Assembly (NCBI GenBank): GCA_045591175.1
Contig: JAZNSI010000032.1
Coordinates: forward strand, 1-64,000
Direction: 5' to 3'
Length of the DNA stretch: 64,000 nucleotides
From: UBA11524 sp045591175
GTDB taxonomy: Bacteria > Bacillota > Clostridia > Christensenellales > Aristaeellaceae
The position numbers were made by a program, and so were the translations under genes. The first letter of the stretch is position 1; the number at the start of each line of letters is the position of its first letter. The notes below the pieces were generated by a model that saw nothing but the letters and a program-made list of their open reading frames with translations, ran no database searches and was not told where the DNA came from. Shown piece after piece: positions 34,685 through 42,273 of the stretch.

Positions 34685-36010
34685 TCATGTGCCCAAAGAG
34701 ACGGAGAGCACCGTCGCGCCGGCATGGGATGAGATCTCACTGCTGCTGATGGACAGGCTGACCAGCGCTCCCTGCCGATCGGCGCGGCGGGCGATCTTGT
34801 CCATGACGTTGGCGCTGTCCCGGTCGCGCTTGGCCACCATCATGGCGTAGAACTTCAGTGTCGTGACGGCGTCTGAGTGCCCCATGCGGCTGGCTACGGC
34901 TACGGCGTCGATGTTGTTGCTCATCAGGATCGTGGCGTGCGATGTGCGCAGGTTGTGGAATGTTACGCCCTCATACCCGTGCGCCTCTGCGAACCGCTTC
35001 CATTGGCGGCTGGGTGTGTCCTTGTTTTGCGGGGATCCGTCGAAGTTGCAGACGATTAGGCCTTCGCCGCGCCACCGGCTGCCCAGGATCCGGCGGTTAT
35101 CTTCCTGGTACTTTCGGGTTTCATCCAGCAGTGTCATGAGGGCTGCCGGCACGGTGATCATGCGGATGGAGTCGTCCGTCTTCGTGGTGCCTACCTGCCT
35201 GCCGTCTGCAGGTGTCTGCTTGACGGCCTTGGTGATGTCGATCGCGTGATCGCGCCAGTGCACGTCGCTCCAGGTAAGCGCACCGACCTCGCCCAGGCGC
35301 AGGCCACAACACAGGGCCAGCATGACAGCACACCTGAAGGACATGTTTTCCTCCGTGGCCAGCTGGCGGAGCAGGCCCACAGCCTGATCGTCGTCAAGGT
35401 ATTTGGGCCTGTGCTTGCGCACCTTTGGCGCATGCGTGGCTGCAAAGGGCGTCTCATGCAGCACCTGGTTCTCCCGTGCCCAATTATAGATGGTGGCCAG
35501 GGTGATGTAGATATGGCGGACGGATCGGGCGCTCAGGGTCTCTTTGGGTTTGTTTCGTTTGGGCTTGCGGAGCAGGAGCGCCACCCATGCATTGATCCGC
35601 AGGGGTGTGAGCTTTGAGACGATCACGCTGCCCAGGTGGGGAACGATGTGCAGCTCGATTAGGCTGCTGGCTGTCTTGGCATAGTCGGCGGACTCTGTGG
35701 GCAGCTTGGTATCGATCCAGAGCTGACACAGCTGCGCGATCGTCAGCTGATCTGCAGATGGCAGGTCATCCACGTCCACATGCATGACCTGCTGGGTGTG
35801 CCGGGATCTAAGCAGCGCCAGATCTGCCTCTGCGAGATCCAGCTGCTGATCGTGTGTCAGTGTGTCCGGATAGGTGTATGTAGCGCGTACCCATTTGCGC
35901 ACCTTATTGCCCAGGGCGTCTCGTGTGGTAGGAAGGAAGCCGACGCGGTAGGTGTTGGGGCCGATCTGTTCCACGCCAGGGCGCTCCTGTTCGGTGTGTT
36001 TGTAAGCCAT
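34685..36010 (-). CDS. int: Phage tyrosine integrase
   Basis: 441 residues with GGAGG before the start. An N-terminal arm-binding region (1-80) and a SAM-like core-binding domain (85-185) precede the catalytic domain. The catalytic residues are visible: Arg238 in CCGLRLGE, Lys277, His352 and Arg355 in FHNLRTSHA, His378 in MGHSD, and Tyr388 in LKFYAM. It integrates and, with an excisionase, removes the phage at the tRNA-Pro site. It is the last gene on the left-arm minus-strand side. Confidence 0.95.
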   Translation of the reverse strand: MAYKHTEQERPGVEQIGPNTYRVGFLPTTRDALGNKVRKWVRATYTYPDTLTHDQQLDLAEADLALLRSRHTQQVMHVDVDDLPSADQLTIAQLCQLWIDTKLPTESADYAKTASSLIELHIVPHLGSVIVSKLTPLRINAWVALLLRKPKRNKPKETLSARSVRHIYITLATIYNWARENQVLHETPFAATHAPKVRKHRPKYLDDDQAVGLLRQLATEENMSFRCAVMLALCCGLRLGEVGALTWSDVHWRDHAIDITKAVKQTPADGRQVGTTKTDDSIRMITVPAALMTLLDETRKYQEDNRRILGSRWRGEGLIVCNFDGSPQNKDTPSRQWKRFAEAHGYEGVTFHNLRTSHATILMSNNIDAVAVASRMGHSDAVTTLKFYAMMVAKRDRDSANVMDKIARRADRQGALVSLSISSSEISSHAGATVLSVSLGT

Positions 36011-36143
36011 AGTGATGCACCTCCATGCTATTTATGTGTGGGGTATAAAATATTTTGGGTAATACGGTAAGGACAGCCCGCAAACCCTTGCGACGCCTGT
36101 ATTTGCGGGTCTAACCTGCGATCGGTAAGCCGTGCAAAAAGGT

Positions 36144-36170
36144 AAGCCCCCGGCGCAGGCCGGGGGCTTT
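36144..36170. terminator. Terminator after the HIRAN gene
   Basis: AAGCCCCCGGC pairs with GCCGGGGGCTT. The stretch 36011-36140 between the integrase and this hairpin shows no gene. Confidence 0.8.
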
Positions 36171-36173
36171 GTG

Positions 36174-36722
36174 TCAGTCGTAGAAGTAAATTGTGAAGGT
36201 CTCCTTGTCGGTGCTGGCCTCGTACAGGCCATATACAGGTTTGCCCTTTTCGATCCAATCATTGACCATGTCCTTCAGCTTGTTGCGGAACATGTAGCCC
36301 AGCTGATCCTGGCCACGGTAGATGGCAATCGCCTCCGGATCGTAGGTGTTCTCCGGCTCCTGCTTCAGTGTCAGTAGATCATCAAACTGCAGATCGACGA
36401 TCGGGAAGAACTTGTCGGTCAGGGCGATCTCGACCTCATCATAAGTGTATTTGACTGTATGGCCGGGCAGCTCCGGCAGGCCGGATGCATGGCTGCGGGC
36501 CGTGGCTGGCGCCTTTTTGGTGGCGGCAGGCTTCACGGGAGCTGCCTTGGTCGGTGCAGCTGCCTTCTTGGCTTTACGCAGCAGCAGCCATGCGAGGATC
36601 AGGACAATGGTGCAGACGACGCCAAACCCTGCTGCAGCCGGATCGGTGTCCATGCAGCCGATGGTTCCCAGGGCGAATATGATGGCGAGAACCAGGCAGA
36701 TCGTTGACAGTGTCTTCTTCAC
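36174..36722 (-). CDS. Membrane-anchored HIRAN-domain protein
   Basis: 182 residues from a GTG with GGAGGG 8 bases upstream. Two membrane helices (5-23, 30-49) are followed by an Ala/Lys/Pro-rich linker (50-80) and a HIRAN domain (about 100-180). The domain shows the conserved LTLKQEPENTYDPEAIAIYR and the GYMFRNKL turn. HIRAN domains bind 3' DNA ends in HLTF and occur with nucleases and defence genes in bacteria; a membrane-tethered form is less usual. The gene lies in the lysogenic arm of the prophage between integrase and repressor, so it may act on the host or on incoming phage DNA. That role is inference. Confidence 0.85.
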   Translation of the reverse strand: MKKTLSTICLVLAIIFALGTIGCMDTDPAAAGFGVVCTIVLILAWLLLRKAKKAAAPTKAAPVKPAATKKAPATARSHASGLPELPGHTVKYTYDEVEIALTDKFFPIVDLQFDDLLTLKQEPENTYDPEAIAIYRGQDQLGYMFRNKLKDMVNDWIEKGKPVYGLYEASTDKETFTIYFYD

Positions 36723-36793
36723 AGCATGTCCCTCCTGCGTGTATAATCGAATGTGTGGGGAAGAATTCCGACAAGCACTGACGGAGGTATCGA

Positions 36794-36952
36794 ATGGATT
36801 ACATCAAGCGAATGGTGGAGATATTCAGGGAGCTGTCACCGGCTGGGCGCCTGCAGGCGCTTGCCTGGCTTGCTCTCGCTCAAAAAGAGACTCCATGTAA
36901 GACAGAGCCTTCTGCTGATTCTCAGGAGTCAGCTGAGAAGCCCGACGAATAA
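36794..36952 (+). CDS. 52-residue protein with a chimeric 3' end
   Basis: ATG 36794 has ACGGAGG upstream and a TATAAT at 36742-36747. Residues 1-30 (helical, ending GRLQALAWLALAQ) look like a real small phage protein. The last 20 residues are read antisense through the copied repressor-gene fragment, so its original end was probably lost at the junction near 36871. I do not recognise a function. Confidence 0.5.
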   Translation: MDYIKRMVEIFRELSPAGRLQALAWLALAQKETPCKTEPSADSQESAEKPDE

Positions 36953-36989
36953 ACTCATCGACCTGGCCGTCCAGCTCTTGCTGGGCGGC
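36825..36989 (-). pseudogene. Truncated C-terminal remnant of an XRE-family repressor
   Basis: The minus-strand frame reads AQQELDGQVDEF and continues through PENQQKALSYMESLF, nearly the same as the C-terminal part of the complete repressor at 38139-38477, but with no helix-turn-helix and no start codon. It ends in a different tail (APAGAQPVTAP). Most differences from the complete copy are silent, so the fragment was under coding selection for some time or derives from a related phage. Confidence 0.8.
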
Positions 36990-36990
36990 T
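36871..36990. repeat. 120-bp direct repeat, copy A (repressor 3' end)
   Basis: Aligns without gaps to 38170-38289 with 7 mismatches by my count. It borders the AT-rich cassette on its left; identity stops sharply at 36990, ten bases before the stop codon of the cassette's second gene. Confidence 0.9.
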
Positions 36991-37000
36991 AAAGTGTGGT

Positions 37001-37741
37001 TTACTCACGTGGAGTTAGGGCGAGAATGATAGTGGCTTTTAACATGTTAAGAAATAGTTTGAAGGAACGACGATCCATGAAAGTGGCATTGAGGAAGTGG
37101 AGCCTATCATAGTATACAGTTGAATCTTTAATGTGAGATAATTCACTAAGAGTAATGGTAGCAAGACTTACTAAGCCCGGTCTGTACGATTTGTATTGCT
37201 CAAGAAGTGGGGGGTAATGTTGGTTAATATGATCTAGTCGTGAGTATGGAATACGGGATAAGCCAAATAGGGAAAGATCGTGCCGTAGTACGTTCCAAAG
37301 GATTGGAAGTTCAGGGATTCCCAGCTTATTTAGGTACTCAAGTGCCTTCCGTAAAATAAATAAACTTTGTTCAGATGAGTCGGAGGACGAAAATCTATAA
37401 ACTGTTATAGGGTTGCCATTTTTTCCAATAACAGAGTAATTGCTCAATAGGTGACCTGCATGGGAAAGGTATAGTAGTAACAAGTAGATTAGTGTGAGTG
37501 GGAGGGTTATGAATAGTGCTGTGACAGAAAAGAAAATTTCGAAGAGCCGAATTGTTACATCATAAATCACAAGTGAGCGTGGGGATGGCTTGGAAAAGCG
37601 TGTTCTGCCAGAATGCATTAAGTGCAGAGTTAGTGGCTGAAAGGTTTTAGCATTGTTCGAGTAAAGGACAAGGGTAATCGCGCAGAATGCCAAAGAAAGC
37701 AAAGCTAATAGGACAAAAAGGATTGTGAAAAGGTTTGTCAT
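37001..37741 (-). CDS. Degenerate bacterial sugar transferase-like membrane protein
   Basis: 246 residues, strikingly AT-rich compared with its neighbours. One N-terminal helix (3-27), then the pattern of a monotopic phosphoglycosyl transferase: IRLFEIFFSVTALFITLPLT (64-83, re-entrant helix), GKNGNPITVYRF (106-117, GKNGKPFxIYKFRSM in relatives), GIPELPILWNVLRHDLSLFG (141-160, for LDELPQLWNVLKGDMSLVGPRP), YRPGL (186-190) and the end segment YYDRLHF. The catalytic Asp of DELPQ is Pro and the PRP phosphate motif is SRI, so ordinary sugar-phosphate transfer is unlikely. It starts 4 bases inside the previous gene. It may interact with polyprenyl-phosphate or with the host transferase. Homology is clear by motif, role unknown. 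Confidence 0.75.
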   Translation of the reverse strand: MTNLFTILFVLLALLSLAFCAITLVLYSNNAKTFQPLTLHLMHSGRTRFSKPSPRSLVIYDVTIRLFEIFFSVTALFITLPLTLIYLLLLYLSHAGHLLSNYSVIGKNGNPITVYRFSSSDSSEQSLFILRKALEYLNKLGIPELPILWNVLRHDLSLFGLSRIPYSRLDHINQHYPPLLEQYKSYRPGLVSLATITLSELSHIKDSTVYYDRLHFLNATFMDRRSFKLFLNMLKATIILALTPRE

Positions 37742-38130
37742 TTGCCTTCCTCCTTTTCTTGACTTGCTTCAACATATTCGCTAATGCCACCAATTGCAAG
37801 GCAAAGAGAACCGCATATGATGGAGAAGAGAATCACATTTTGATTACTTACTTCCGTAAGGATTAGTACGATGAGGATTATTGAAATAACGCAAACTACG
37901 CCAAGAGTGAAACGCGCTATGCGCAATAAGGGGAGGGTATATTTCTGCAGCTTATGCCACGTAACAAGACAAATGACAAAGCTGTAATAGAGTATATCGT
38001 TAGGATCATAGGGAGCGAGATTTACAGTAGAGAAATGATGTATGATGAACCTTACGAGCATGGGTAACAGTGGAAGTAAAAGATTTATAAAGGCAGCCTT
38101 TAGAAATCTACCCCATTTATCTTCTGTCAT
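37738..38130 (-). CDS. 130-residue four-helix membrane protein, lysogenic cassette
   Basis: Four hydrophobic helices (about 15-33, 44-60, 72-92, 98-117) with a charged C-terminus (EASQEKEEGK). AT-rich like its partner, which it overlaps by 4 bases. It begins 8 bases after the repressor stop codon with AGGAGG in reach, so it should be made from the repressor promoter in the lysogen. No family recognised. Its position is that of superinfection-exclusion or other lysogenic conversion proteins. Confidence 0.75.
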   Translation of the reverse strand: MTEDKWGRFLKAAFINLLLPLLPMLVRFIIHHFSTVNLAPYDPNDILYYSFVICLVTWHKLQKYTLPLLRIARFTLGVVCVISIILIVLILTEVSNQNVILFSIICGSLCLAIGGISEYVEASQEKEEGK

Positions 38131-38138
38131 AATCTGTT

Positions 38139-38477
38139 TCAGGCCTCCTCATGTAATGGAGATTTGCACTGCTCACGTTCAAAAAGAAACTCCATGTAAG
38201 ACAAAGCCTTCCGCTGATTCTCAGGAGTCAGCTGAGAAGCTCGACGAATAAACTCATCGACCTGGCCGTCCAGCTCCTGCTGGGCGGCTTTTTCTATTCC
38301 CAGCAGACGATCGGTAGAAACATCAAAAAGTGTAGCAAGGGCCATCAAGTTTTCACACGTTGGTAGCGTCTTACCATTTTCCCACTCACTCACTGAGGGG
38401 GCGGCGACGCCAAGTGACAGCGCAACCTGCTTTTGTGACAAGCCGCTGGCTTTGCGGCACTCAAGAATTCTGTTCAT
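38139..38477 (-). CDS. XRE-family phage repressor (CI-like)
   Basis: 112 residues; the ATG has GGAGG upstream. Residues 1-58 form the helix-turn-helix domain (ASGLSQKQVALSLGVAAPSV, then SEWENGK). The C-terminal half is helical (DEFIRRASQLTPENQRKAL) and probably dimerises; there is no LexA-type cleavage domain. It faces the Cro-like gene across three operators. Its 3' part exists a second time at 36871-36990. Confidence 0.9.
   Translation of the reverse strand: MNRILECRKASGLSQKQVALSLGVAAPSVSEWENGKTLPTCENLMALATLFDVSTDRLLGIEKAAQQELDGQVDEFIRRASQLTPENQRKALSYMEFLFEREQCKSPLHEEA
38170..38289. repeat. 120-bp direct repeat, copy B (within the intact repressor gene)
   Basis: Partner of 36871-36990. 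Together the two copies bracket the 1.18-kb AT-rich cassette in direct orientation. Confidence 0.9.
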
Positions 38478-38495
38478 GGAGCACCTCCTAACACA

Positions 38496-38577
38496 ATTAT
38501 ATAGGTATTGCCTATCTTTCGCAACATAAAAATAATAGGCTATACCTATTGACAATAGGCTAAACCTAATTTATAAT
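38496..38577. promoter_or_regulatory. Lysogeny switch: divergent promoters and three operators
   Basis: The rightward promoter is TTGACA (38549-38554) and TATAAT (38572-38577), 17 apart. The leftward promoter on the minus strand is TTGCGA (38519-38524) and TATAAT (38496-38501), 17 apart. Three related dyads of the type ATAGGnnnnnCCTAT lie at 38501-38515, 38534-38550 and 38554-38570. The first covers the leftward spacer, the second the rightward -35, the third the rightward spacer, as expected for repressor and Cro sites. Confidence 0.9.
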
Positions 38578-38604
38578 AGGGACAACTTAATTCAGGAGGT
38601 GCTT

Positions 38605-38832
38605 ATGGTTAGGAATTGGCTAATTTCTGCCCGTGAGGAAGCCGGGCTGAGTCAATCTCAGATTGCCGATATGATAGGCGTATCCCAACCTACCTACTGG
38701 GAGTACGAAAGAGGCAAGTCAACGCCACGGATTGATAAGGCAAAGAAAATCGCCTCGGTTCTGGATCTCAGCTGGACAAGGTTCTATGATGACAGAGAGG
38801 AAAACGTCCATGAGAATGATGCGCGTCCCTGA
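38605..38832 (+). CDS. Cro-like XRE-family regulator
   Basis: 75 residues; the ATG has AGGAGG upstream. Helix-turn-helix at about 13-40 (AGLSQSQIADMIGVSQPTYW, then EYERGK). As the first gene rightward of the switch it probably represses the repressor promoter during lytic growth. The next gene starts inside its 3' end. Confidence 0.88.
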   Translation: MVRNWLISAREEAGLSQSQIADMIGVSQPTYWEYERGKSTPRIDKAKKIASVLDLSWTRFYDDREENVHENDARP

Positions 38833-39169
38833 GTGCCTGCAGGCGCTCGATGGGAAGATCAGCAGCGGCCGGCTCTACTACGGAATCCGCCAGGGCATCT
38901 ACAGGTCAGCCCGGATCGGCGGCGTGCTGGTGGTGGATCTGGACAGCGTGCTGCGGGATCTGCCCAGATACCAGCCGCGCCGGGCGTACCCGTCCGGGCT
39001 GGTCAGCTTCGCGGAGCTGCTGCGTCAGACCGGGCTGACCCGCCATCAGGTGGAGCGCGGCGTGGCAGAGGGCTGGATCAAGCCTGTGGTGACCAGTAAG
39101 CGCAAGCTCTACGATCTGAAGAAGGTGCAGGGCTATATCGCAAAGCAGTTGGGAGGTGATGAGACATGA
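38810..39169 (+). CDS. Phage DNA-binding protein with two MerR/excisionase-like helix-turn-helix units
   Basis: 119 residues, overlapping the Cro-like gene by 23 bases. Two similar units are visible: RVPECLQALDGKISSGRLYY with RSARIGGVLVVDLDSV, and SFAELLRQTGLTRHQVERGV with IKPVVTSKRKLYDLKKV. Both follow the winged-helix pattern of excisionases. It could be the excisionase or an early regulator. Confidence 0.75.
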   Translation: MRMMRVPECLQALDGKISSGRLYYGIRQGIYRSARIGGVLVVDLDSVLRDLPRYQPRRAYPSGLVSFAELLRQTGLTRHQVERGVAEGWIKPVVTSKRKLYDLKKVQGYIAKQLGGDET

Positions 39170-41946
39170 TGCTTGATGAGATCCTGCGCCGGCTGAAGGT
39201 GCAAAAGCATGCCCAGCCCGGCAGGGATAACCGGTGCATCTGCCCTTGCCATCAAGACCGCACCGGCAGCCTGATGGTCAAACTGGAAAGCGATGGCAGG
39301 ATCCTGATGTGCTGTCAGGCGGGCTGCTCTGTGCCGGCGATCTGCGAGCAGATCGGCATCAAGGTCTCCGACCTCAATGAGCGTCCGCTGGTGCCCGGCA
39401 TGAACGTCCGCAAGGCCAAACCTACGAAGGCCGCTGCGAAAGTGCAGCAGCCCGCTGCAGTACCGCAGCAGGATAAAGAGGACAAGCCGGAGCGCCCTCT
39501 GCCCTGGCCGCCGACAAAGGTCTATGACTACACCGATGAAGGCGGCAAGCTGATCTTCAACGTCCTGCGCTTCACCTACCCGGAAGGCGACAAGACCTTC
39601 CGCCAGGGCGTGCCGGACGCATCGAAGAAGTCTGGCTTCAGCCTGAGCGGCGTCAACAAACTGCGAAGACCGCTGTACCGGTTGCCGGAGGTGGTCAAGG
39701 CTGTGCAGGAAGGCCGCCCGGTGTATGTCGTAGAGGGCGAGAAGGATGCAGATACCCTCGCAGCTATGGGGCTGACTGCCACCACCAATCCCGGCGGCGC
39801 CAGCAAACCTGGACAGGCTATCAAGTGGAAGGAAGAACACACGCAAACCCTTGCCGGTGCGGAGGTCATCCTGCTGCCGGACGTGGACGCCACCGGCCTG
39901 TCAGACCGCCAGCGCGTCGGCCTTGAGCTGATCGCTGCTGGCTGCCGGGTGCGCTTCATCGACCTGCGCAAGGCCGGGACGCAGCTGCCGCCAAAGGGCG
40001 ACATCACCGATCTGGTGGAGCTGGTCGGCGCGGATCAGGCCAAGGTGATCCTGAGCAGCCTGGTGGCCAGCACGCCTCTGGCGACCGTGGAGGATCTGGA
40101 GACGGAGGAAGTCCGCCGGCAGCGGGTACTGGATGTGTACTCAACCCGGACGCCTGGCTACTGCATCAAGGATGGCTGCATCGCTCGGTGGGATGAAGGC
40201 GGAGGACGCGCGCTGTGTACCTTTGTGGCCTACCCGGCCTTCGCAATCAACACGGACAACGGCGTCACCCGGCGCGGCGAGTATGTGATCCATGCCTGGG
40301 ATGCCCAGGGCAATCGCTTACAGCCCGATGCTGTAGTGCCTTACGCCGATTTCTCTGGCCAGATGCGCTGGATAGAAACGGCCTGGCCCATGCGCGTCAA
40401 CGTGGCAAGTGGCAGCACCGTCCGCGACAACCTCCGGCAGGCCATGACTTATGCCGGCATGGCGCTGACAAAGCATGTGGACAAGTACCTGCACACCGGC
40501 TGGCGCGAGATCAATCACAAAATGTGCTATCTACACCAGGGCGGCGCGATCGGCGCGGACGACGTGCAGGTAGATCTGGGGCCGGGATCCCTGGTGCGGT
40601 ACCGTCTTGGCCCTGAGCTGGGTCAGACCTGGGACGACATCACTGACATCGATGCGATGACGGAATCAATGAGGGTTGCCAGCTGCATGCCTGCATGGGT
40701 CAATGTGCCCGCGACGGCGCTGGTGTTCCTGACGCCGCTGCGGGAGATCCTGGAGCGTCTGGGCATCCCGCCCCGCTTCCTGATGTACCTGTACGGGCGC
40801 ACCGGCAGCGGCAAGTCAGTCACGGCGTCGCTGATGCTCAACTACTTTGCCAGGTATGATGGCAGCAACTTCCCGGCGTCCTTCGCCGGATCCATCGGCA
40901 ATCTGCGTCAGTGCGCTTTCACCCTGAAGGACAGCCTGCTGGTGGTCGATGACTTCTTCCCCGCAACCAACACACAGCAGAAACACAGGATGCAGCAGAT
41001 TGCGCAGGAGCTGTCCCGCATGTTCGGTGATGGTGCAAGCCGTGAGATCCTGAACGCGGACAGCACCCGTCGTGAGTCTACGCCGCCCCGATCCACCTGT
41101 CTGATTACCGGCGAATATCTCCCGGACATCGGCGAATCGGGTCTGCATCGCTTTTACTGCATCCACATGGAGGGCGGAAACGTGCCAAAGGACGCAAACC
41201 TCACGGACGTACAGCTCAAAGCCTCGAAGGGCTACCTGCGCAAGTGCATGCAGGGATATATCCAGTGGCTGATTCCTCAGCTGCACACCCTGCCGGATCA
41301 GCTGCAGGAGCGCTTTGTGGCATACCGTGCCAAGGCCCAGCGCGAGCTGAAGGGCTGCCACGATCGCACACCCGGCACCGTGGCTCACCTGATGCTGGGT
41401 TATGACATGTACATCCGGTACCAGCAGCATGTGCTGGGCATGGATGATCCGGATTTTACTGCCAGCGCCTTGCAGTTCGCCTGGGACAACATCGTGCGCA
41501 ACTGCGCTGCCCAGACGCAGGACGTCGGCGAAACCAGCCCGGCCCGGATGTTCCTGGATGCCCTGCGCGAGATGGTCATCAATGGCACAGCGACCATCAA
41601 GGAGCTGGGAGACCTGGAGCACACAGGCATCCCGAAAGGAATGGTCGGCTACAAGGATAGCCGGTATTACTACTTCCTGCCGGATGTGTCGTTTTCCGTG
41701 GTTTGCGAGCAATACCGGAAGAAGGGCCAGGAGTTCCCCGGCACCCGCCTGGCCATGATGCAGCGGATGCGTGAGGATGGCATGTGCGTCGCCGATAAGG
41801 ACGGCAAGCCCACCAAGGGCAAGAGCATCAACGGGCGCACACAGCGCTATCTAACGATCCCGCTCCACGTATTCGACGGCGAAGGCAAGCAGCAGGTGGA
41901 GCAGCTGAGCATGCCGGTCAATGCGCCGGACAACCCGTTTGTTTAA
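39166..41946 (+). CDS. Phage replication primase/helicase-like protein (zinc finger, Toprim, DUF927)
   Basis: 926 residues. A CHC2-like zinc knuckle lies at 24-54 (CICPCH and CCQAGC). A Toprim fold follows at about 185-285 (VYVVEGEKDADTL, then LLPDVDATG). The C-terminal half is a DUF927 ATPase with Walker A GRTGSGKS at 544-551 and Walker B LLVVDDFF. It likely primes and unwinds phage DNA at the phage origin. Its ATG overlaps the previous stop codon (ATGA). SSB further downstream completes the replication set. Confidence 0.9.
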   Translation: MMLDEILRRLKVQKHAQPGRDNRCICPCHQDRTGSLMVKLESDGRILMCCQAGCSVPAICEQIGIKVSDLNERPLVPGMNVRKAKPTKAAAKVQQPAAVPQQDKEDKPERPLPWPPTKVYDYTDEGGKLIFNVLRFTYPEGDKTFRQGVPDASKKSGFSLSGVNKLRRPLYRLPEVVKAVQEGRPVYVVEGEKDADTLAAMGLTATTNPGGASKPGQAIKWKEEHTQTLAGAEVILLPDVDATGLSDRQRVGLELIAAGCRVRFIDLRKAGTQLPPKGDITDLVELVGADQAKVILSSLVASTPLATVEDLETEEVRRQRVLDVYSTRTPGYCIKDGCIARWDEGGGRALCTFVAYPAFAINTDNGVTRRGEYVIHAWDAQGNRLQPDAVVPYADFSGQMRWIETAWPMRVNVASGSTVRDNLRQAMTYAGMALTKHVDKYLHTGWREINHKMCYLHQGGAIGADDVQVDLGPGSLVRYRLGPELGQTWDDITDIDAMTESMRVASCMPAWVNVPATALVFLTPLREILERLGIPPRFLMYLYGRTGSGKSVTASLMLNYFARYDGSNFPASFAGSIGNLRQCAFTLKDSLLVVDDFFPATNTQQKHRMQQIAQELSRMFGDGASREILNADSTRRESTPPRSTCLITGEYLPDIGESGLHRFYCIHMEGGNVPKDANLTDVQLKASKGYLRKCMQGYIQWLIPQLHTLPDQLQERFVAYRAKAQRELKGCHDRTPGTVAHLMLGYDMYIRYQQHVLGMDDPDFTASALQFAWDNIVRNCAAQTQDVGETSPARMFLDALREMVINGTATIKELGDLEHTGIPKGMVGYKDSRYYYFLPDVSFSVVCEQYRKKGQEFPGTRLAMMQRMREDGMCVADKDGKPTKGKSINGRTQRYLTIPLHVFDGEGKQQVEQLSMPVNAPDNPFV

Positions 41947-41958
41947 GGAGGAATGATC

Positions 41959-42273
41959 ATGGATAAGGAAAAACGCTGGAAGTCCACCATGCACGTCGAG
42001 ATTGCCTATGAGGACGGCACCCGTGAAGGGGTCGAGGGCGATGTGGTCATGGTTTTCAAGGGGCAGGCTGCCGATGGCGAATACCGGCCCACGCTGGCAG
42101 TGTCCGGTGCGTTGGACGTCCGAGCGCTGTATGGGCTGCTGATCCTGCTGGACATGCAGCTGGCTGATGACCCCGACGTCCTGGATGTCGCCATCGACAC
42201 CTGGCGTGAGAACCGTGAACGTCTCCTGCAGGAGGCCGTTGAGAACCGCAAGGAGGTATCTGCAGATGAATAA
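41959..42273 (+). CDS. Small phage protein, unknown function
   Basis: 104 residues from the ATG 7 bases past AAGGAGG (the ATG at 41953 is too close). Acidic, mixed alpha/beta: a beta-rich first half (MHVEIAYEDGTREG) and a helical end. No family recognised. It overlaps the DUF3102 gene by 8 bases and belongs to the early operon. Confidence 0.7.
   Translation: MDKEKRWKSTMHVEIAYEDGTREGVEGDVVMVFKGQAADGEYRPTLAVSGALDVRALYGLLILLDMQLADDPDVLDVAIDTWRENRERLLQEAVENRKEVSADE

Noticed and set aside
38042..38251. 69-codon plus-strand frame opposite the repressor end
   Set aside because: Antisense of the intact repressor and cassette start; its similarity to the frame at 36794 comes only from the DNA duplication.
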